32,523 nucleotides of DNA from Candidatus Zixiibacteriota bacterium. GTDB lineage: Bacteria > Zixibacteria > MSB-5A5 > GN15 > FEB-12. The position numbers and the translations under genes were made by a program. Shown here piece after piece: positions 18,787 to 26,941 of this stretch. Below the pieces are notes generated by a model. That model worked only from the letters and a program-made list of their open reading frames with translations, did no database searches and was not told the origin of the DNA. Numbering within the stretch: position 1 is the first letter of the stretch; each line of letters opens with the position of its first letter. The DNA lies in NCBI GenBank assembly GCA_028715215.1, contig JAQUSF010000026.1, forward strand, positions 1-32,523, read 5' to 3'.

Positions 18787-19655
18787 TTGATAAATGAAAC
18801 CAGATACATAAACATAAAGGGGGCGGCAAACAACAGGGAATCAAACCGGTCCAGGACGCCGCCATGGCCGGGTATTATTGCCGAAGAATCCTTAATGTTC
18901 AAAGACCGTTTCCACATTGATTCCACCAGGTCGCCCAGCTGACCGCATACCGAACATCCGATGGAAAGAATAATCAGATGATAAAAGGGCAGGTCTTGAA
19001 ATTTCCAGAAAAACATAATCACACCGATTATCAGGGCTCCGGCGATTCCCCCGATAAAACCCTCTATGGTTTTGTTGGGCGATACGGCCGGGGCGAGTTT
19101 ATGCCTTCCCAGCCAGGAACCTGCAGCCATCGCCGCTGTGTCGCCGACCCATAACAAACCGAACAAGAACAAAAGGCAATCACCACCATCGACCGTTCCA
19201 TTAGTAAAATATTCAATACGGTCGCCCAGAAGGAACACGTAAGGATACAAAAGACCGATATAAAGAACGCCCCAGAGGAGCCGGGAATGTCTTTTAAAAA
19301 GTTCCGCCGGCGGTTTTTCACCGATACTGAAAAGCATGGCGGTAACACCAAAAAAAAGAAGTACCAGGGGAAAAGCCGGATTGGAACCACTACCCCAGAA
19401 ATCACTCTCCAGAAGCTGGATATATTTACCCGCCAGGGTAGAAACGGAAAAAAGAATAAAAACAAAAATAAAACTTAATACGGTCACCGGGCTGTACCAT
19501 CGATAACCTTCGTTAATGATAAACTCTCCGAAACCGACCAGGGCAAAAAGGAGCACCATGGCGTAAAGCCACCATCCCCCCTGGTAACAAATCCACAGGA
19601 TGACGGGAATAGCTATCAGTGCTACGGCAATCCTGGCCGCCAGGTTCTTACTCAT
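18783..19655 (-). CDS. cdsA: Phosphatidate cytidylyltransferase
   Basis: CdsA makes CDP-diacylglycerol from phosphatidic acid and CTP in the inner membrane, the branch point for phospholipids. The 290-residue, hydrophobic protein carries the family signature near its C-terminus, SPNKTIEGFIGG and then KRSLNIKDSSAIIPGHGGVLDRFDS. The ATG overlaps the uppS stop by four bases (ATGA), and its own stop overlaps the UbiA-family start in the same way. The uppS-cdsA pair is common across bacteria. Confidence 0.95.
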   Translation of the reverse strand: MSKNLAARIAVALIAIPVILWICYQGGWWLYAMVLLFALVGFGEFIINEGYRWYSPVTVLSFIFVFILFSVSTLAGKYIQLLESDFWGSGSNPAFPLVLLFFGVTAMLFSIGEKPPAELFKRHSRLLWGVLYIGLLYPYVFLLGDRIEYFTNGTVDGGDCLLFLFGLLWVGDTAAMAAGSWLGRHKLAPAVSPNKTIEGFIGGIAGALIIGVIMFFWKFQDLPFYHLIILSIGCSVCGQLGDLVESMWKRSLNIKDSSAIIPGHGGVLDRFDSLLFAAPFMFMYLVSFIK

Positions 19656-20404
19656 TCGGAATCCTTTTGAGATATTTTGCCAAAACGTCTTTCCCTTTTC
19701 TGATAATCCAGAACCGCTTCAAAAAGCTCCCGACGACCGAAATCGGGCCAGAGGGTGTTTATTATATGTAGCTCGGTATAACTGGTCTGCCAGAGTAAGA
19801 AATTGGAGATGCGCATTTCCCCCGAAGTCCTTATTAGCAAATCGGGGTCGGGGATATTAGCCGTATACAAGAAACCGGCGAAGAAATTTTCGTCGATATC
19901 GGCGATTTCTATGTTTCCGGTTTTGGCAATATTAACAATCGCCTTGACGGCATCGAGTATTTCCGTGCGGCCACCGTAATTAAGAGCCAGATTTAAAACC
20001 AGGCCTTTATTGTTACGGGTACGATGAACCGCCTGCTTGAGAATTTCACGGCTTTCGGATGAAAAAGCGTTGATACGGCCGGTGGTTATCAGTTTGACGT
20101 CGTTTTTAATCAAATCCTCGATTTCACTCAAAGTCGTGCGGGTTAAAAGTGACATCAGGGCATCCACCTCTTCTTTGGGCCGCTTCCAGTTTTCAACCGA
20201 AAAGGTATAAAGGGTCAGATACCTGATCCCGATTTCGCTGCAGGCTTTGACCACCTCCCGCACCGCCTTGACTCCGGCTTCATGCCCGTAAGTCCGGGGT
20301 TTATTGCGTGCCGCCGCCCATCGGCCGTTGCCGTCCATAATGATGGCAATATGAACCGGCAAACGCTCGCGGTTACTTAGTATTTTTTCTTTCATCTGTT
20401 CCAT
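19652..20404 (-). CDS. uppS: Undecaprenyl diphosphate synthase (cis-prenyltransferase)
   Basis: It extends farnesyl diphosphate with isopentenyl units to the C55 carrier lipid for peptidoglycan and surface glycans. The 250-residue protein has HIAIIMDGNGRWA (catalytic Asp24), the GHEAG block, YTFSVENWKRP, and a C-terminal PDLLIRTSGEMRISNFLLWQ. M1 or M4 (a GGA lies 5 bases before M4) could be the start; no strong ribosome binding site is seen. It lies 67 bases after a gene of unknown function. The farnesyl donor would come from the ispA and dxs genes of the same strand. Confidence 0.96.
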   Translation of the reverse strand: MEQMKEKILSNRERLPVHIAIIMDGNGRWAAARNKPRTYGHEAGVKAVREVVKACSEIGIRYLTLYTFSVENWKRPKEEVDALMSLLTRTTLSEIEDLIKNDVKLITTGRINAFSSESREILKQAVHRTRNNKGLVLNLALNYGGRTEILDAVKAIVNIAKTGNIEIADIDENFFAGFLYTANIPDPDLLIRTSGEMRISNFLLWQTSYTELHIINTLWPDFGRRELFEAVLDYQKRERRFGKISQKDSE

Positions 20405-20471
20405 AGTGGTAGTCTTTGAAACTAAAATAATATTCCCGGAGCGTTTATTTCAAGTTCGAAAGTCTTTTTTG

Positions 20472-21164
20472 TCACCGATTTCGGTAAATTTTGAAGTTAT
20501 CGATTCCGGTTTCCAGGCGATAATCATCACTGAAAAAAATACCTCTTTTGGAACCTACCTCCCAGATGGAATCAGGAAAGAGATAACCCTCGATCTCGAC
20601 AAAACGAAAAGAACGGCTGAAACGCTTGTACTTTTCTTTAAACGGATAAAAAAGATACATCCAGCGTAACAGAAACCGATTGCGGTCGATGATAATCAGG
20701 CCTACCGGCCCGGGGTCGGAAGCTACCCGGGTGTCAAAGCCAATCGCCAGGTCTGCCCCGCCGGTGTCATTGGAAAAGAAATAATGGTAGTAATCGAACT
20801 TGAAGATGTCAGGGACATTCAAATCAAGCGTGCGAAAACGGTCCGGGTCGCCAAAGAGGGTTCTGGAAGAATCCAGATTCCCCCAGCTGAAAAAATATTC
20901 CGAACTTAACGTATCGACATCAACCACCTGCCCCCTTCGATCGACTTTCTTATAGAACGAGGTCGCGACAAATGAATAGCTGGTGCCGGTCTCAACGGGG
21001 TCGCGGCTTTTCCGAACGGACCGCGCCCGGTCCCAGTAATAATCCGCTACCGGGTTATCGGCCGGTTCCGAAAAGAGCAGGACCGGATCGATAATCAAAA
21101 TCTGGCAGATAGTGATTAAAATCACTTTACGCCCGGTTAAAATAAATTTCATACTCAGGGTCAT
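20472..21164 (-). CDS. Secreted protein of unknown function heading the uppS-cdsA run
   Basis: I do not recognise this 230-residue protein. An N-terminal hydrophobic stretch (about residues 10-31, ending VLLFSEPAD) looks like a cleavable signal peptide with no lipobox. The mature part is rich in aromatic and charged residues, with GLIIIDRNRFLLRWMYLFYPF, FVEIEGYLFPDSIWEVG and GIDNFKIYRN; the alternating beta-type pattern and closing segment recall periplasmic lipid-binding half-barrels such as LolA, but this is a guess. The ATG at 21164 has AAGGGT directly before it; the ATG four codons later is an alternative. A good promoter is 29 bases upstream. Confidence 0.75.
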   Translation of the reverse strand: MTLSMKFILTGRKVILITICQILIIDPVLLFSEPADNPVADYYWDRARSVRKSRDPVETGTSYSFVATSFYKKVDRRGQVVDVDTLSSEYFFSWGNLDSSRTLFGDPDRFRTLDLNVPDIFKFDYYHYFFSNDTGGADLAIGFDTRVASDPGPVGLIIIDRNRFLLRWMYLFYPFKEKYKRFSRSFRFVEIEGYLFPDSIWEVGSKRGIFFSDDYRLETGIDNFKIYRNR

Positions 21165-21199
21165 ACCCTTCTATATAATAATTTATATATCTTAAGACT

Positions 21200-21228
21200 A
21201 TAATATATATCCCGGGGTGATATCTCAA
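21200..21228 (-). promoter_or_regulatory. Promoter for the unknown secreted protein and uppS-cdsA run
   Basis: TTGAGA (21223-21228) and TATTAT (21200-21205) are spaced by 17 bases, each matching consensus at five of six positions. The start of transcription would be near 21193, giving a leader of about 29 bases. It points away from the plus-strand promoter at 21295-21323. Confidence 0.6.
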
Positions 21229-21294
21229 TACTTATTTTAGTTCCTATAAATGACCAACGGGAGAAATCCTCAAAAAAATGCCATCAATCAAGGG

Positions 21295-21323
21295 TTGGCG
21301 GACGTATTTAAATAAAGTATTAT
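21295..21323 (+). promoter_or_regulatory. Promoter for the CBS-domain gene
   Basis: TTGGCG (21295-21300) and TATTAT (21318-21323) are spaced by 17 bases. The -10 is a strong match, the -35 fair. The leader to the CBS gene would be about 88 bases. Apart from the two divergent promoters, nothing else was seen in the 253-base gap. Confidence 0.5.
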
Positions 21324-21417
21324 TTCGTTTGATTTTTCCATCATCGTTCCGGGCTATCTATCAGGGAAAGAAAGGATGATAAAACTTTATAAAAAAAATA
21401 GACCAGAAGAGGCATGA

Positions 21418-21858
21418 ATGTTAGTAAAAGACATACTTAAATGCAAACAGAAGGGGCTGGTTACCGCCATCCCGAACATGACCATTCGGCAGGCGATGGA
21501 ACTGCTGATTAAAAACAGGATCAGCTCGTTACCGGTAGAAGACGATGACGGGAAACTCATCGGTATAATCAGCGATAAAGATATTTTCAGGAAAATATTC
21601 GAAACCCGGGGCGATTACCGTGTCTTCACGGTCGGCCAGCTCATGACCACTGACCTCATTGTCGGTTTACCCGACGACGAGCTTTCATATATTGCCGGTC
21701 TGATGACCCACAACCGCATCCGGCATATCCCCATCGTGGAAAAAGACCGGCTTATCGGAATTATCTCAGTGGGAGATATCGTCAAAACTCAGATGGAAAA
21801 CATGGAGGTTGAGAACCGATACCTTAAACAGTACTTAAGCGGCTCTTATCACCCTTGA
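21418..21858 (+). CDS. Stand-alone CBS-domain pair protein
   Basis: This 146-residue protein consists of two CBS domains (about residues 7-60 and 73-130) and a short charged C-terminal tail. Tandem CBS domains form a Bateman module that binds adenine nucleotides and usually regulates a partner. The repeats are visible in SSLPVEDDDGKLIGIISDKDIFR and RHIPIVEKDRLIGIISVGDIV. No catalytic domain is attached and the partner is unknown. The ATG at 21418 is preceded by AGAGG; another ATG four bases earlier is out of frame. It is one of only two plus-strand genes and converges on frr. Confidence 0.92.
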   Translation: MLVKDILKCKQKGLVTAIPNMTIRQAMELLIKNRISSLPVEDDDGKLIGIISDKDIFRKIFETRGDYRVFTVGQLMTTDLIVGLPDDELSYIAGLMTHNRIRHIPIVEKDRLIGIISVGDIVKTQMENMEVENRYLKQYLSGSYHP

Positions 21859-21881
21859 AATACGGCTTTCAAAGGCAATAA

Positions 21882-21911
21882 AAAAAAACCGGCTTGAGAG
21901 CCGGTTTTTTT
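21882..21911. terminator. Bidirectional terminator between CBS gene and frr
   Basis: A 13-bp perfect stem (seven A:T pairs plus CCGGCT/AGCCGG) with a TGAG loop is flanked by A and T runs, so it works as an intrinsic terminator in both directions. It lies between two convergent genes, 23 bases after the CBS stop and 19 bases after the frr stop. Confidence 0.92.
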
Positions 21912-21929
21912 AAAATCTCTAATAAATTC

Positions 21930-22487
21930 CTAAACTTCCATAATCTCTTTTTCTTTTTTGGTCATCACCTCATCGATTTTCTTGACGATTTCATCGGTGA
22001 TTTTCTGGATTTCCGCCAGGCCCTCTTTTTCTTCGTCTTCGGAAATATCCTTATCCTTTTGTGCTTTTTTAATCAATTCGTTAGCATCGCGACGGATATT
22101 ACGGGCGGCGACCCGGCTTTCTTCGGCTATTTTTTTACAATGTTTAACCAGTTCCCTGCGCCGTTCCTCGTTAAGCGAGGGGATGTTAATACGAATAACC
22201 TGGCCATCCACGGAAGGGTTCAAGCCGAGGTCAGCTTTATGAATCCCTTTAACTATCTCACCCACCGTGGTTTTATCGAAAGCCTGCACTACCAGAAGGC
22301 GAGCTTCCGGGGCACTAACCGTGGCTACCTGGTTTAAAGGCATCACTGTGCCATAAGCTTCCACCTTGACCGAATTCAGAAGACCGGGGGTGGCTTTGCC
22401 GGTTCTGATAGTACTCAGTTCCCGGACCATTGCTTCAATAGTTTTATTCATTCTATCTTTGGTCTCGGTATAAATTTTTTTCAGCAT
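21930..22487 (-). CDS. frr: Ribosome recycling factor
   Basis: It splits post-termination ribosomes together with EF-G. The 185 residues match the family, with the N-terminal RMNKTIEAMVRELSTIRTGKATPGLL block, VKVEAYG and the three-helix-bundle region KKIAEESRVAARNIRRDAN. The ATG at 22487 has GGGAGAG 7 bases upstream. It closes the rplM-rpsI-rpsB-tsf-pyrH-frr run, 25 bases after pyrH, and is followed by a terminator. Confidence 0.97.
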   Translation of the reverse strand: MLKKIYTETKDRMNKTIEAMVRELSTIRTGKATPGLLNSVKVEAYGTVMPLNQVATVSAPEARLLVVQAFDKTTVGEIVKGIHKADLGLNPSVDGQVIRINIPSLNEERRRELVKHCKKIAEESRVAARNIRRDANELIKKAQKDKDISEDEEKEGLAEIQKITDEIVKKIDEVMTKKEKEIMEV

Positions 22488-22512
22488 AAAAAAACTCTCC
22501 CGATATAAGTTT

Positions 22513-23253
22513 TCATTCCTGCCCTTTACGGGTTACCAGGGTTCCAATATCTTCACCTAAAATCACCCGTTCCAGGTTACCTTCTCTGGTCAGGTTGATA
22601 ATCCGCAGGGGAATTTTACTTCCCATCAGGAGCGAAACAGCTGTGGAGTCGATAACCTTGAGCTCCCTGGTGAGAATATCCATATAGCTTAATTTGGGAA
22701 AGAAAACGGCCGAACTGTCCTTTTTGGGGTCGGCCGAATAAACGCCATCCACGCTGGTGGCTTTTATAAACAGCTCGGCATTGATTTCCATCGCTCGCAG
22801 CGAGGCGGCAGTATCGGTACTGAAATAAGGATTGCCGGTTCCGGCGGCAAAGATAACCAGGCGGCCTTTTTCCAAATGACGAACCGCCCGGCGACGAATA
22901 TACGTTTCCGCAAAAGCTTCAATGCGCACCGCCGACATGACCCGGGTATAAATACCCATTTTTTCCAGCATGTCCATCAGAGCCAGGGAGTTCATCACGG
23001 TGGCAAGCATGCCGATATTATCTCCCACCACGCGGTCCATTCCCCTTTCGGAGGCATGCACCCCGCGGAAGATATTACCGCCCCCGACCACCAGGCCAAT
23101 TTCCACCCCGTAGTCTTTAATTTTTTTGATCTGAGAACAAATGGATTCGACTGTCCGGGAATGAATCCCGTATTCCGTAGGTCCCATCAGGGCTTCTCCG
23201 GACAGCTTGAGCAGAATTCTTTTAAAAGCGGGTTTACTACTGTCGGTTTCCAT
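22513..23253 (-). CDS. pyrH: UMP kinase
   Basis: This cytoplasmic hexameric kinase converts UMP to UDP, supplying pyrimidine nucleotides and UDP-sugars. The 246-residue protein has KRILLKLSGEAL near the N-terminus, VVGGGNIFRG, MDRVVGDNIGMLATVMN and the C-terminal TSVDGVYSADPKKD block. I chose the ATG at 23251-23253, one base after the tsf stop; an in-frame TTG nine codons upstream would overlap tsf by 26 bases and lacks a ribosome binding site. GGTGA at the end of tsf could serve the chosen start. Confidence 0.96.
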   Translation of the reverse strand: METDSSKPAFKRILLKLSGEALMGPTEYGIHSRTVESICSQIKKIKDYGVEIGLVVGGGNIFRGVHASERGMDRVVGDNIGMLATVMNSLALMDMLEKMGIYTRVMSAVRIEAFAETYIRRRAVRHLEKGRLVIFAAGTGNPYFSTDTAASLRAMEINAELFIKATSVDGVYSADPKKDSSAVFFPKLSYMDILTRELKVIDSTAVSLLMGSKIPLRIINLTREGNLERVILGEDIGTLVTRKGQE

Positions 23254-23254
23254 T

Positions 23255-23848
23255 TTATTCACCGAGTCGGAAACGGACAAAACGTTTGATAACTATGTTC
23301 TCACCGAGGGAGCCAATCATCTCTTTGACATAGTCACCGATGGTCTTATCATTATCCTTTACAAAAGGTTGTTCCATCAGAACTATTTCAGCATAATATT
23401 TTTCAATTTTTCCATCAACTATTTTATCAATAATTTTTGCGGGCTTGCCTTCATTTTCAGCCTGTTTACGATAAATTTCCCGTTCTTTTGCAACCAGTTC
23501 CGGGTTGATATCTTCACGTTTCACACAGAGGGGGGCGGAAGCCGCAACATGCATGGCGATATCGCGGGCGAAAGTTCGGAACGACTCGGTGCGGGCGACG
23601 AAATCGGTCTCACACGCGATTTCGACTAAAACACCGAGTTTATCGCCCGGATGAATATAGGACGTGATAATTCCCTCGCTGGTCTCCCGGCCGCTTTTGG
23701 TTCCGGCTTTGGCAATTCCTTTCTCTCTTAAAAGAGTAGCGGCCCGTTCAAAATCGCCTTTGGCTTCCGCCAGGGCACTTTTGCAATCCATCATACCGGC
23801 TCCGGTTTTATCCCGAAGTTCTTTTACCATTTTAGCTGTTATTTCCAT
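23255..23848 (-). CDS. tsf: Elongation factor Ts
   Basis: EF-Ts exchanges GDP for GTP on EF-Tu. At 197 residues it is the short form (E. coli has 283), lacking one of the two core subdomains, as in Thermus and several other phyla. The N-terminal UBA-like domain has VKELRDKTGAGMMDCKSAL, and TDFVAR (about residues 80-85) is the EF-Tu contact motif. The ATG has AGAAGG about 10 bases upstream. It is between rpsB and pyrH in the usual order. Its partner tuf lies in another operon with an almost identical promoter. Confidence 0.96.
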   Translation of the reverse strand: MEITAKMVKELRDKTGAGMMDCKSALAEAKGDFERAATLLREKGIAKAGTKSGRETSEGIITSYIHPGDKLGVLVEIACETDFVARTESFRTFARDIAMHVAASAPLCVKREDINPELVAKEREIYRKQAENEGKPAKIIDKIVDGKIEKYYAEIVLMEQPFVKDNDKTIGDYVKEMIGSLGENIVIKRFVRFRLGE

Positions 23849-23874
23849 TGTAAATAAACCTTCTGTCTTAATTA

Positions 23875-24648
23875 TTACTTGTCCTTCAAGTCATGGTCGG
23901 AAGTATAGGTCGATAAGGGGATGGTCCTTTCCGCTTCGATGGACGCTTCAATCTCCGCCTGCGACAGATGAGTCCGGGCCTCGACCGCCGCGTTAACCAG
24001 TTGCCGCAAAAGAACCCGGATGGATTTAATGGCATCGTCATTACCGGCGATGGGGAAATCGATCGGGTCAGGGTCGGCGTTGGTATCAATAATCCCGATA
24101 ATGGGAATACCCAGCGTGGAAGCTTCCGCGATGGCGATTTTTTCTTTTTTGGCATCGACCACGATTACCAGGCCGGGCAGATAATTCATCTCCTTGATAC
24201 CCCCCAGCACCTTGCTTAATTTGGAAGCTTCATGTTCGATTTTGGCGGCTTCTTTCTTGGTGAATTTCTCAAGGGTACCTTCCTCTTTCATCCGCTCAAT
24301 ATTTTTCAATTTCTTGATGGATTTCTTGATGGTATTGAAATTGGTGAGCATTCCACCCAGCCAGCGTTCGGTGACATAATAGCCTTTGCACCGCGGCGCC
24401 TCCTCGTGGATGACTTCCCGAGCCTGTTTCTTGGTGCCGACAAAGAGAATCGATCGCCCGCTGCCAACCACTTCCCGGACTTTTCTTTTGGCTTTTTCAA
24501 GAGCATTCAGGGTTTTCTGAAGGTCAATGATATAGATACCGTTACGGGCGGCAAAGATAAACGGTTTCATCTTGGGATTCCACCGCCGGGTCTGATGCCC
24601 GAAATGAACCCCGGCTTCGAGAAGTTCCTTGATTTCAGGAGTAATCAT
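23875..24648 (-). CDS. rpsB: 30S ribosomal protein S2
   Basis: S2 joins the small subunit late and stabilises S1 binding. The 257-residue protein has the conserved [20 protein letters not shown] start, [12 protein letters not shown] and [16 protein letters not shown]. The ATG has AAAGGA 5 bases upstream. The 125-base gap from rpsI contains a folded leader; S2 represses its own mRNA through leader structures in other bacteria. Confidence 0.97.
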   Translation of the reverse strand: MITPEIKELLEAGVHFGHQTRRWNPKMKPFIFAARNGIYIIDLQKTLNALEKAKRKVREVVGSGRSILFVGTKKQAREVIHEEAPRCKGYYVTERWLGGMLTNFNTIKKSIKKLKNIERMKEEGTLEKFTKKEAAKIEHEASKLSKVLGGIKEMNYLPGLVIVVDAKKEKIAIAEASTLGIPIIGIIDTNADPDPIDFPIAGNDDAIKSIRVLLRQLVNAAVEARTHLSQAEIEASIEAERTIPLSTYTSDHDLKDK

Positions 24649-24681
24649 AAGAGTCCTTTAAAGATTTGGTTAATACTTAAC

Positions 24682-24739
24682 CCCGACGTCAGCCCCTTTC
24701 AAACCCGAAGCACTGGGACCATTGAAAGAGTCAGTCGGG
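24682..24739 (-). promoter_or_regulatory. Structured leader RNA between rpsI and rpsB
   Basis: The transcript can fold into a stack of nested helices: a 6-bp outer stem CCCGAC/GTCGGG (24734-24739 with 24682-24687), a 7-bp stem CTTTCAA/TTGAAAG (24722-24728 with 24696-24702) and an inner CCC/GGG with an 8-base loop, with asymmetric internal loops of 8 and 5 bases between the first two. It sits 33 bases before the rpsB ATG. A ribosomal-protein-binding autoregulatory role is inferred from position only. Confidence 0.5.
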
Positions 24740-24773
24740 ACTGCTTATTTCCCCGCAGGGATAAAAAATATCT

Positions 24774-25169
24774 TTAACGTTTCGAATACTGGAACCGCTT
24801 ACGAGCTTTGGGACGGCCATATTTTTTGCGTTCCACCGCCCGCGGATCCCGAGTTAAGAAACCACTTTTACGCAGAGTTATTCGATAATCCGGATTGAAG
24901 ACTACCAGAGCCCGGCTGATGGCCAGACGAATGGCGCCGGCCTGACCGGTAAGACCACCGCCGGTGGATTTACATTCCAGATCCAGACGACCAAAAGTAT
25001 CCGTCAAAAGAAGCGGTTCCTTGATATGTTCCACCAGCGATTCCCGTTTCAGGTAATCGGATACCTGCTTACCGTTAACGGTGATATTTCCTTTGCCGGA
25101 AATTAAACTGACCCGGGCTACCGATTCTTTCCTTCGTCCGGTTGCTGCAAATATATTTTTTTCTTCCAT
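24774..25169 (-). CDS. rpsI: 30S ribosomal protein S9
   Basis: S9 lies in the head of the small subunit and its C-terminal tail reaches the P-site tRNA. The 131-residue protein has [33 protein letters not shown] and the invariant tail ending QYSKR. I chose the ATG at 25167-25169, with GAGG close before it; an in-frame TTG three codons earlier is possible. It follows rplM with only a few bases between them, the universal rplM-rpsI pair. Confidence 0.97.
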   Translation of the reverse strand: MEEKNIFAATGRRKESVARVSLISGKGNITVNGKQVSDYLKRESLVEHIKEPLLLTDTFGRLDLECKSTGGGLTGQAGAIRLAISRALVVFNPDYRITLRKSGFLTRDPRAVERKKYGRPKARKRFQYSKR

Positions 25170-25179
25170 ATTCCTCAAA

Positions 25180-25614
25180 TTAATGCTTGAATTCTAATTT
25201 CTCAGGTTTTTGAGCCTTATGCGGATGTTCCGGACCAGCATAGACATGAAGCTTCTTAATCATTTTTCGACCCAGACGGTTCTTGGGTAACATCCTTTTC
25301 ACCGCCAGTATAAAAACCTCATCGGGAGTGGCGCGCATTTTCTCACCCAGACTCATTTTTTTCAAACCACCCGGATACCCGGAATAATGATAATAAAACA
25401 TATTATTCATTTTATTCCCGGAAACCTTCAGGTTGGAGGCGTTAACTGCCACCACGTGGTCGCCGGTATCCAGATGAGGCGTAAAAATAGGTTTATTTTT
25501 ACCCCTTAACATATCCGCAACTTTTACAGCCATTCGTCCAAGGGTGGCACCGCCCAGATCAATAATAAACCACTTTCTTTTGGTTGGGTCTATTTTCGGT
25601 ATAAATGTTTTCAT
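25180..25614 (-). CDS. rplM: 50S ribosomal protein L13
   Basis: L13 is an early assembly protein of the large subunit. Length is 144, normal. Diagnostic blocks are [18 protein letters not shown] near the N-terminus, [15 protein letters not shown] and [23 protein letters not shown]. The ATG lies after a weak ribosome binding site (AGAAAG nearby, AGGT about 11 bases upstream). A strong promoter is 55 bases upstream. It starts the six-gene run ending with frr. Confidence 0.97.
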   Translation of the reverse strand: MKTFIPKIDPTKRKWFIIDLGGATLGRMAVKVADMLRGKNKPIFTPHLDTGDHVVAVNASNLKVSGNKMNNMFYYHYSGYPGGLKKMSLGEKMRATPDEVFILAVKRMLPKNRLGRKMIKKLHVYAGPEHPHKAQKPEKLEFKH

Positions 25615-25668
25615 TACTTTCTATTACCTGTCTCCAAATTGCTGGTAACTTTTCTTAAAAAGCATAAG

Positions 25669-25696
25669 AATATAAACTGTTATTTTTAATTGTCAA
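25669..25696 (-). promoter_or_regulatory. Promoter for rplM-rpsI-rpsB-tsf-pyrH-frr
   Basis: A perfect TTGACA (25691-25696) is separated by 16 bases from TATATT (25669-25674). The -35 is part of TGGCTTGACA, the same ten bases as in the promoter before tRNA-Thr/tuf, with the same spacer length and the same -10. Transcription should start near 25662. Confidence 0.75.
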
Positions 25697-25709
25697 GCCA
25701 GAGATATAA

Positions 25710-25730
25710 AATTAAGAAAAAAACTTAATT
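25710..25730. repeat. AT-rich inverted repeat upstream of the rplM promoter
   Basis: Perfect 7-base arms AATTAAG and CTTAATT flank seven A residues, ending 13 bases upstream of the -35. Outer GAGAT and ATCTC bases extend the dyad across a 4-base bulge. It may be an operator or UP-element-like. The remaining bases up to the gene at 25973 are AT-rich, and I see no convincing promoter or RNA in them. Confidence 0.4.
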
Positions 25731-25972
25731 ATCTCTCAGTCTCTGGAATTATTATCGACCATTAACGCAAATTATTTATTCATATCGACTTAGCAAATAT
25801 TTTTTAAAATTGTCGGAGGACCATATCAGTTTCTCATGTAATAACCATAAGTTGTTGTCATTTTTTCTATTATCAAATATCTATTAAAAAATGTAATAAA
25901 AAATCGGTCTTCAGTCCCGGCTCTTTTTTCCGATAAATATCATAGAACGAATAAAAATGAGGTTTGAAAAAA

Positions 25973-26248
25973 ATGGCCAAAGAGAAATACTTAAAATTAT
26001 TTGAAGATGTTATAATGAAACAGATAGAGGAGATTGGTCGAGAGAAGGCCTTGTTGCAGGCTAAAAAAGCCGGATTAAGTATTTCTCCTGAAGGTCATAT
26101 TGTCAGTTGTGTCGGCAATCCTCAACTAGTGCTGCTGCGCTTGATAAGATATTTTACGGAAGGCAACAATCTGGCTGCCTTAACTTGTTGCACCCCTTTA
26201 ATTAATGAACTGGAGAAACTTCAGGAAGAATTGGAAGAGGTATCCTGA
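25973..26248 (+). CDS. Small conserved-looking protein of unknown function
   Basis: I do not recognise this 91-residue cytoplasmic protein. It is mostly helical by composition: a charged N-terminal helix (KEKYLKLFEDVIMKQIEEIG), then KKAGLSISPEGHIVSCVGNPQLVLLRLIRYF, a hydrophobic patch with a Cys pair (LTCCTPL) and a charged C-terminal helix. I chose the ATG at 25973, with GAGGT 9 bases upstream; an in-frame TTG three codons earlier is less likely. It is divergent from rplM and its 3' end overlaps the sprT-like gene by 28 bases on the opposite strand. No terminator separates the two. Confidence 0.75.
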   Translation: MAKEKYLKLFEDVIMKQIEEIGREKALLQAKKAGLSISPEGHIVSCVGNPQLVLLRLIRYFTEGNNLAALTCCTPLINELEKLQEELEEVS

Positions 26249-26880
26249 GGTTTTATCCGTCTTGATTTAATTAATTTTAACTTATACTTCTCATCGAAAA
26301 TCCCCCCACGTGAGCAAACTCCACAGGAAGCCATGCGCAACCTCTTCTGACGGGGATATTCACGTCCGCATTGACCGCAAACGTATATATATTTCGGCGG
26401 CTTGCTCAACGCCGGATGAGATTGAGCTTTAATTGAAGCACCTATCCTCTTGGCTTCCTTTTTAAAATCCCGGTCGTGTTTCAAATGAAGGATATGAATC
26501 ATCTCATGTTTAAGAGTATCGTTTATCTCTTCCGGAAAGATCTCATGATATTTTCGACCAATCTTAATTACTCTGCTTCCGGGGGTATAGGAACCGGCTG
26601 AGGTCATACGGTGAGAATAAATAACTCTCACCCGGGGCAGTTTGCCTTTAAAATAAACCAAGTTATACATGTCAAAGCGACGGGCAAGTTCGGCCTGTTC
26701 CGGCAATTCGTTCCTCTCCGCATTTAATTCCTCCGGGGTTACCAGAGCCTGCCTGAGGGCGCTCTCCCTTATTTTGGTATATAACGTAGCCGGTGCCGGA
26801 CTGGATAAAGAGGGAGCCTCAAACAGGTCATAATTAAGAGCTTTAAGAGCTTTTCTCTCCAGAGAACTTTTTTTTGACAT
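26221..26880 (-). CDS. SprT-like zinc metalloprotease-fold protein
   Basis: This 219-residue protein has the SprT-domain active site: HEMIH (125-129), followed by His135 as likely third zinc ligand, and a C-terminal zinc ribbon with Cys168, Cys171, Cys186 and Cys189. In eukaryotes SprT-domain proteins (Spartan) cut DNA-protein crosslinks; the bacterial role is not settled. The N-terminal 60 residues show no recognisable domain. It follows mtnA after 61 bases, and no strong ribosome binding site is seen. The last 28 bases overlap the convergent small gene at 25973-26248. Confidence 0.88.
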   Translation of the reverse strand: MSKKSSLERKALKALNYDLFEAPSLSSPAPATLYTKIRESALRQALVTPEELNAERNELPEQAELARRFDMYNLVYFKGKLPRVRVIYSHRMTSAGSYTPGSRVIKIGRKYHEIFPEEINDTLKHEMIHILHLKHDRDFKKEAKRIGASIKAQSHPALSKPPKYIYVCGQCGREYPRQKRLRMASCGVCSRGGIFDEKYKLKLIKSRRIKPQDTSSNSS

Positions 26881-26941
26881 AATTACATCACATTACCCGA
26901 TAGTTTAAATATCGGTTAATTTAAACCGTCGCTTTATCCGA

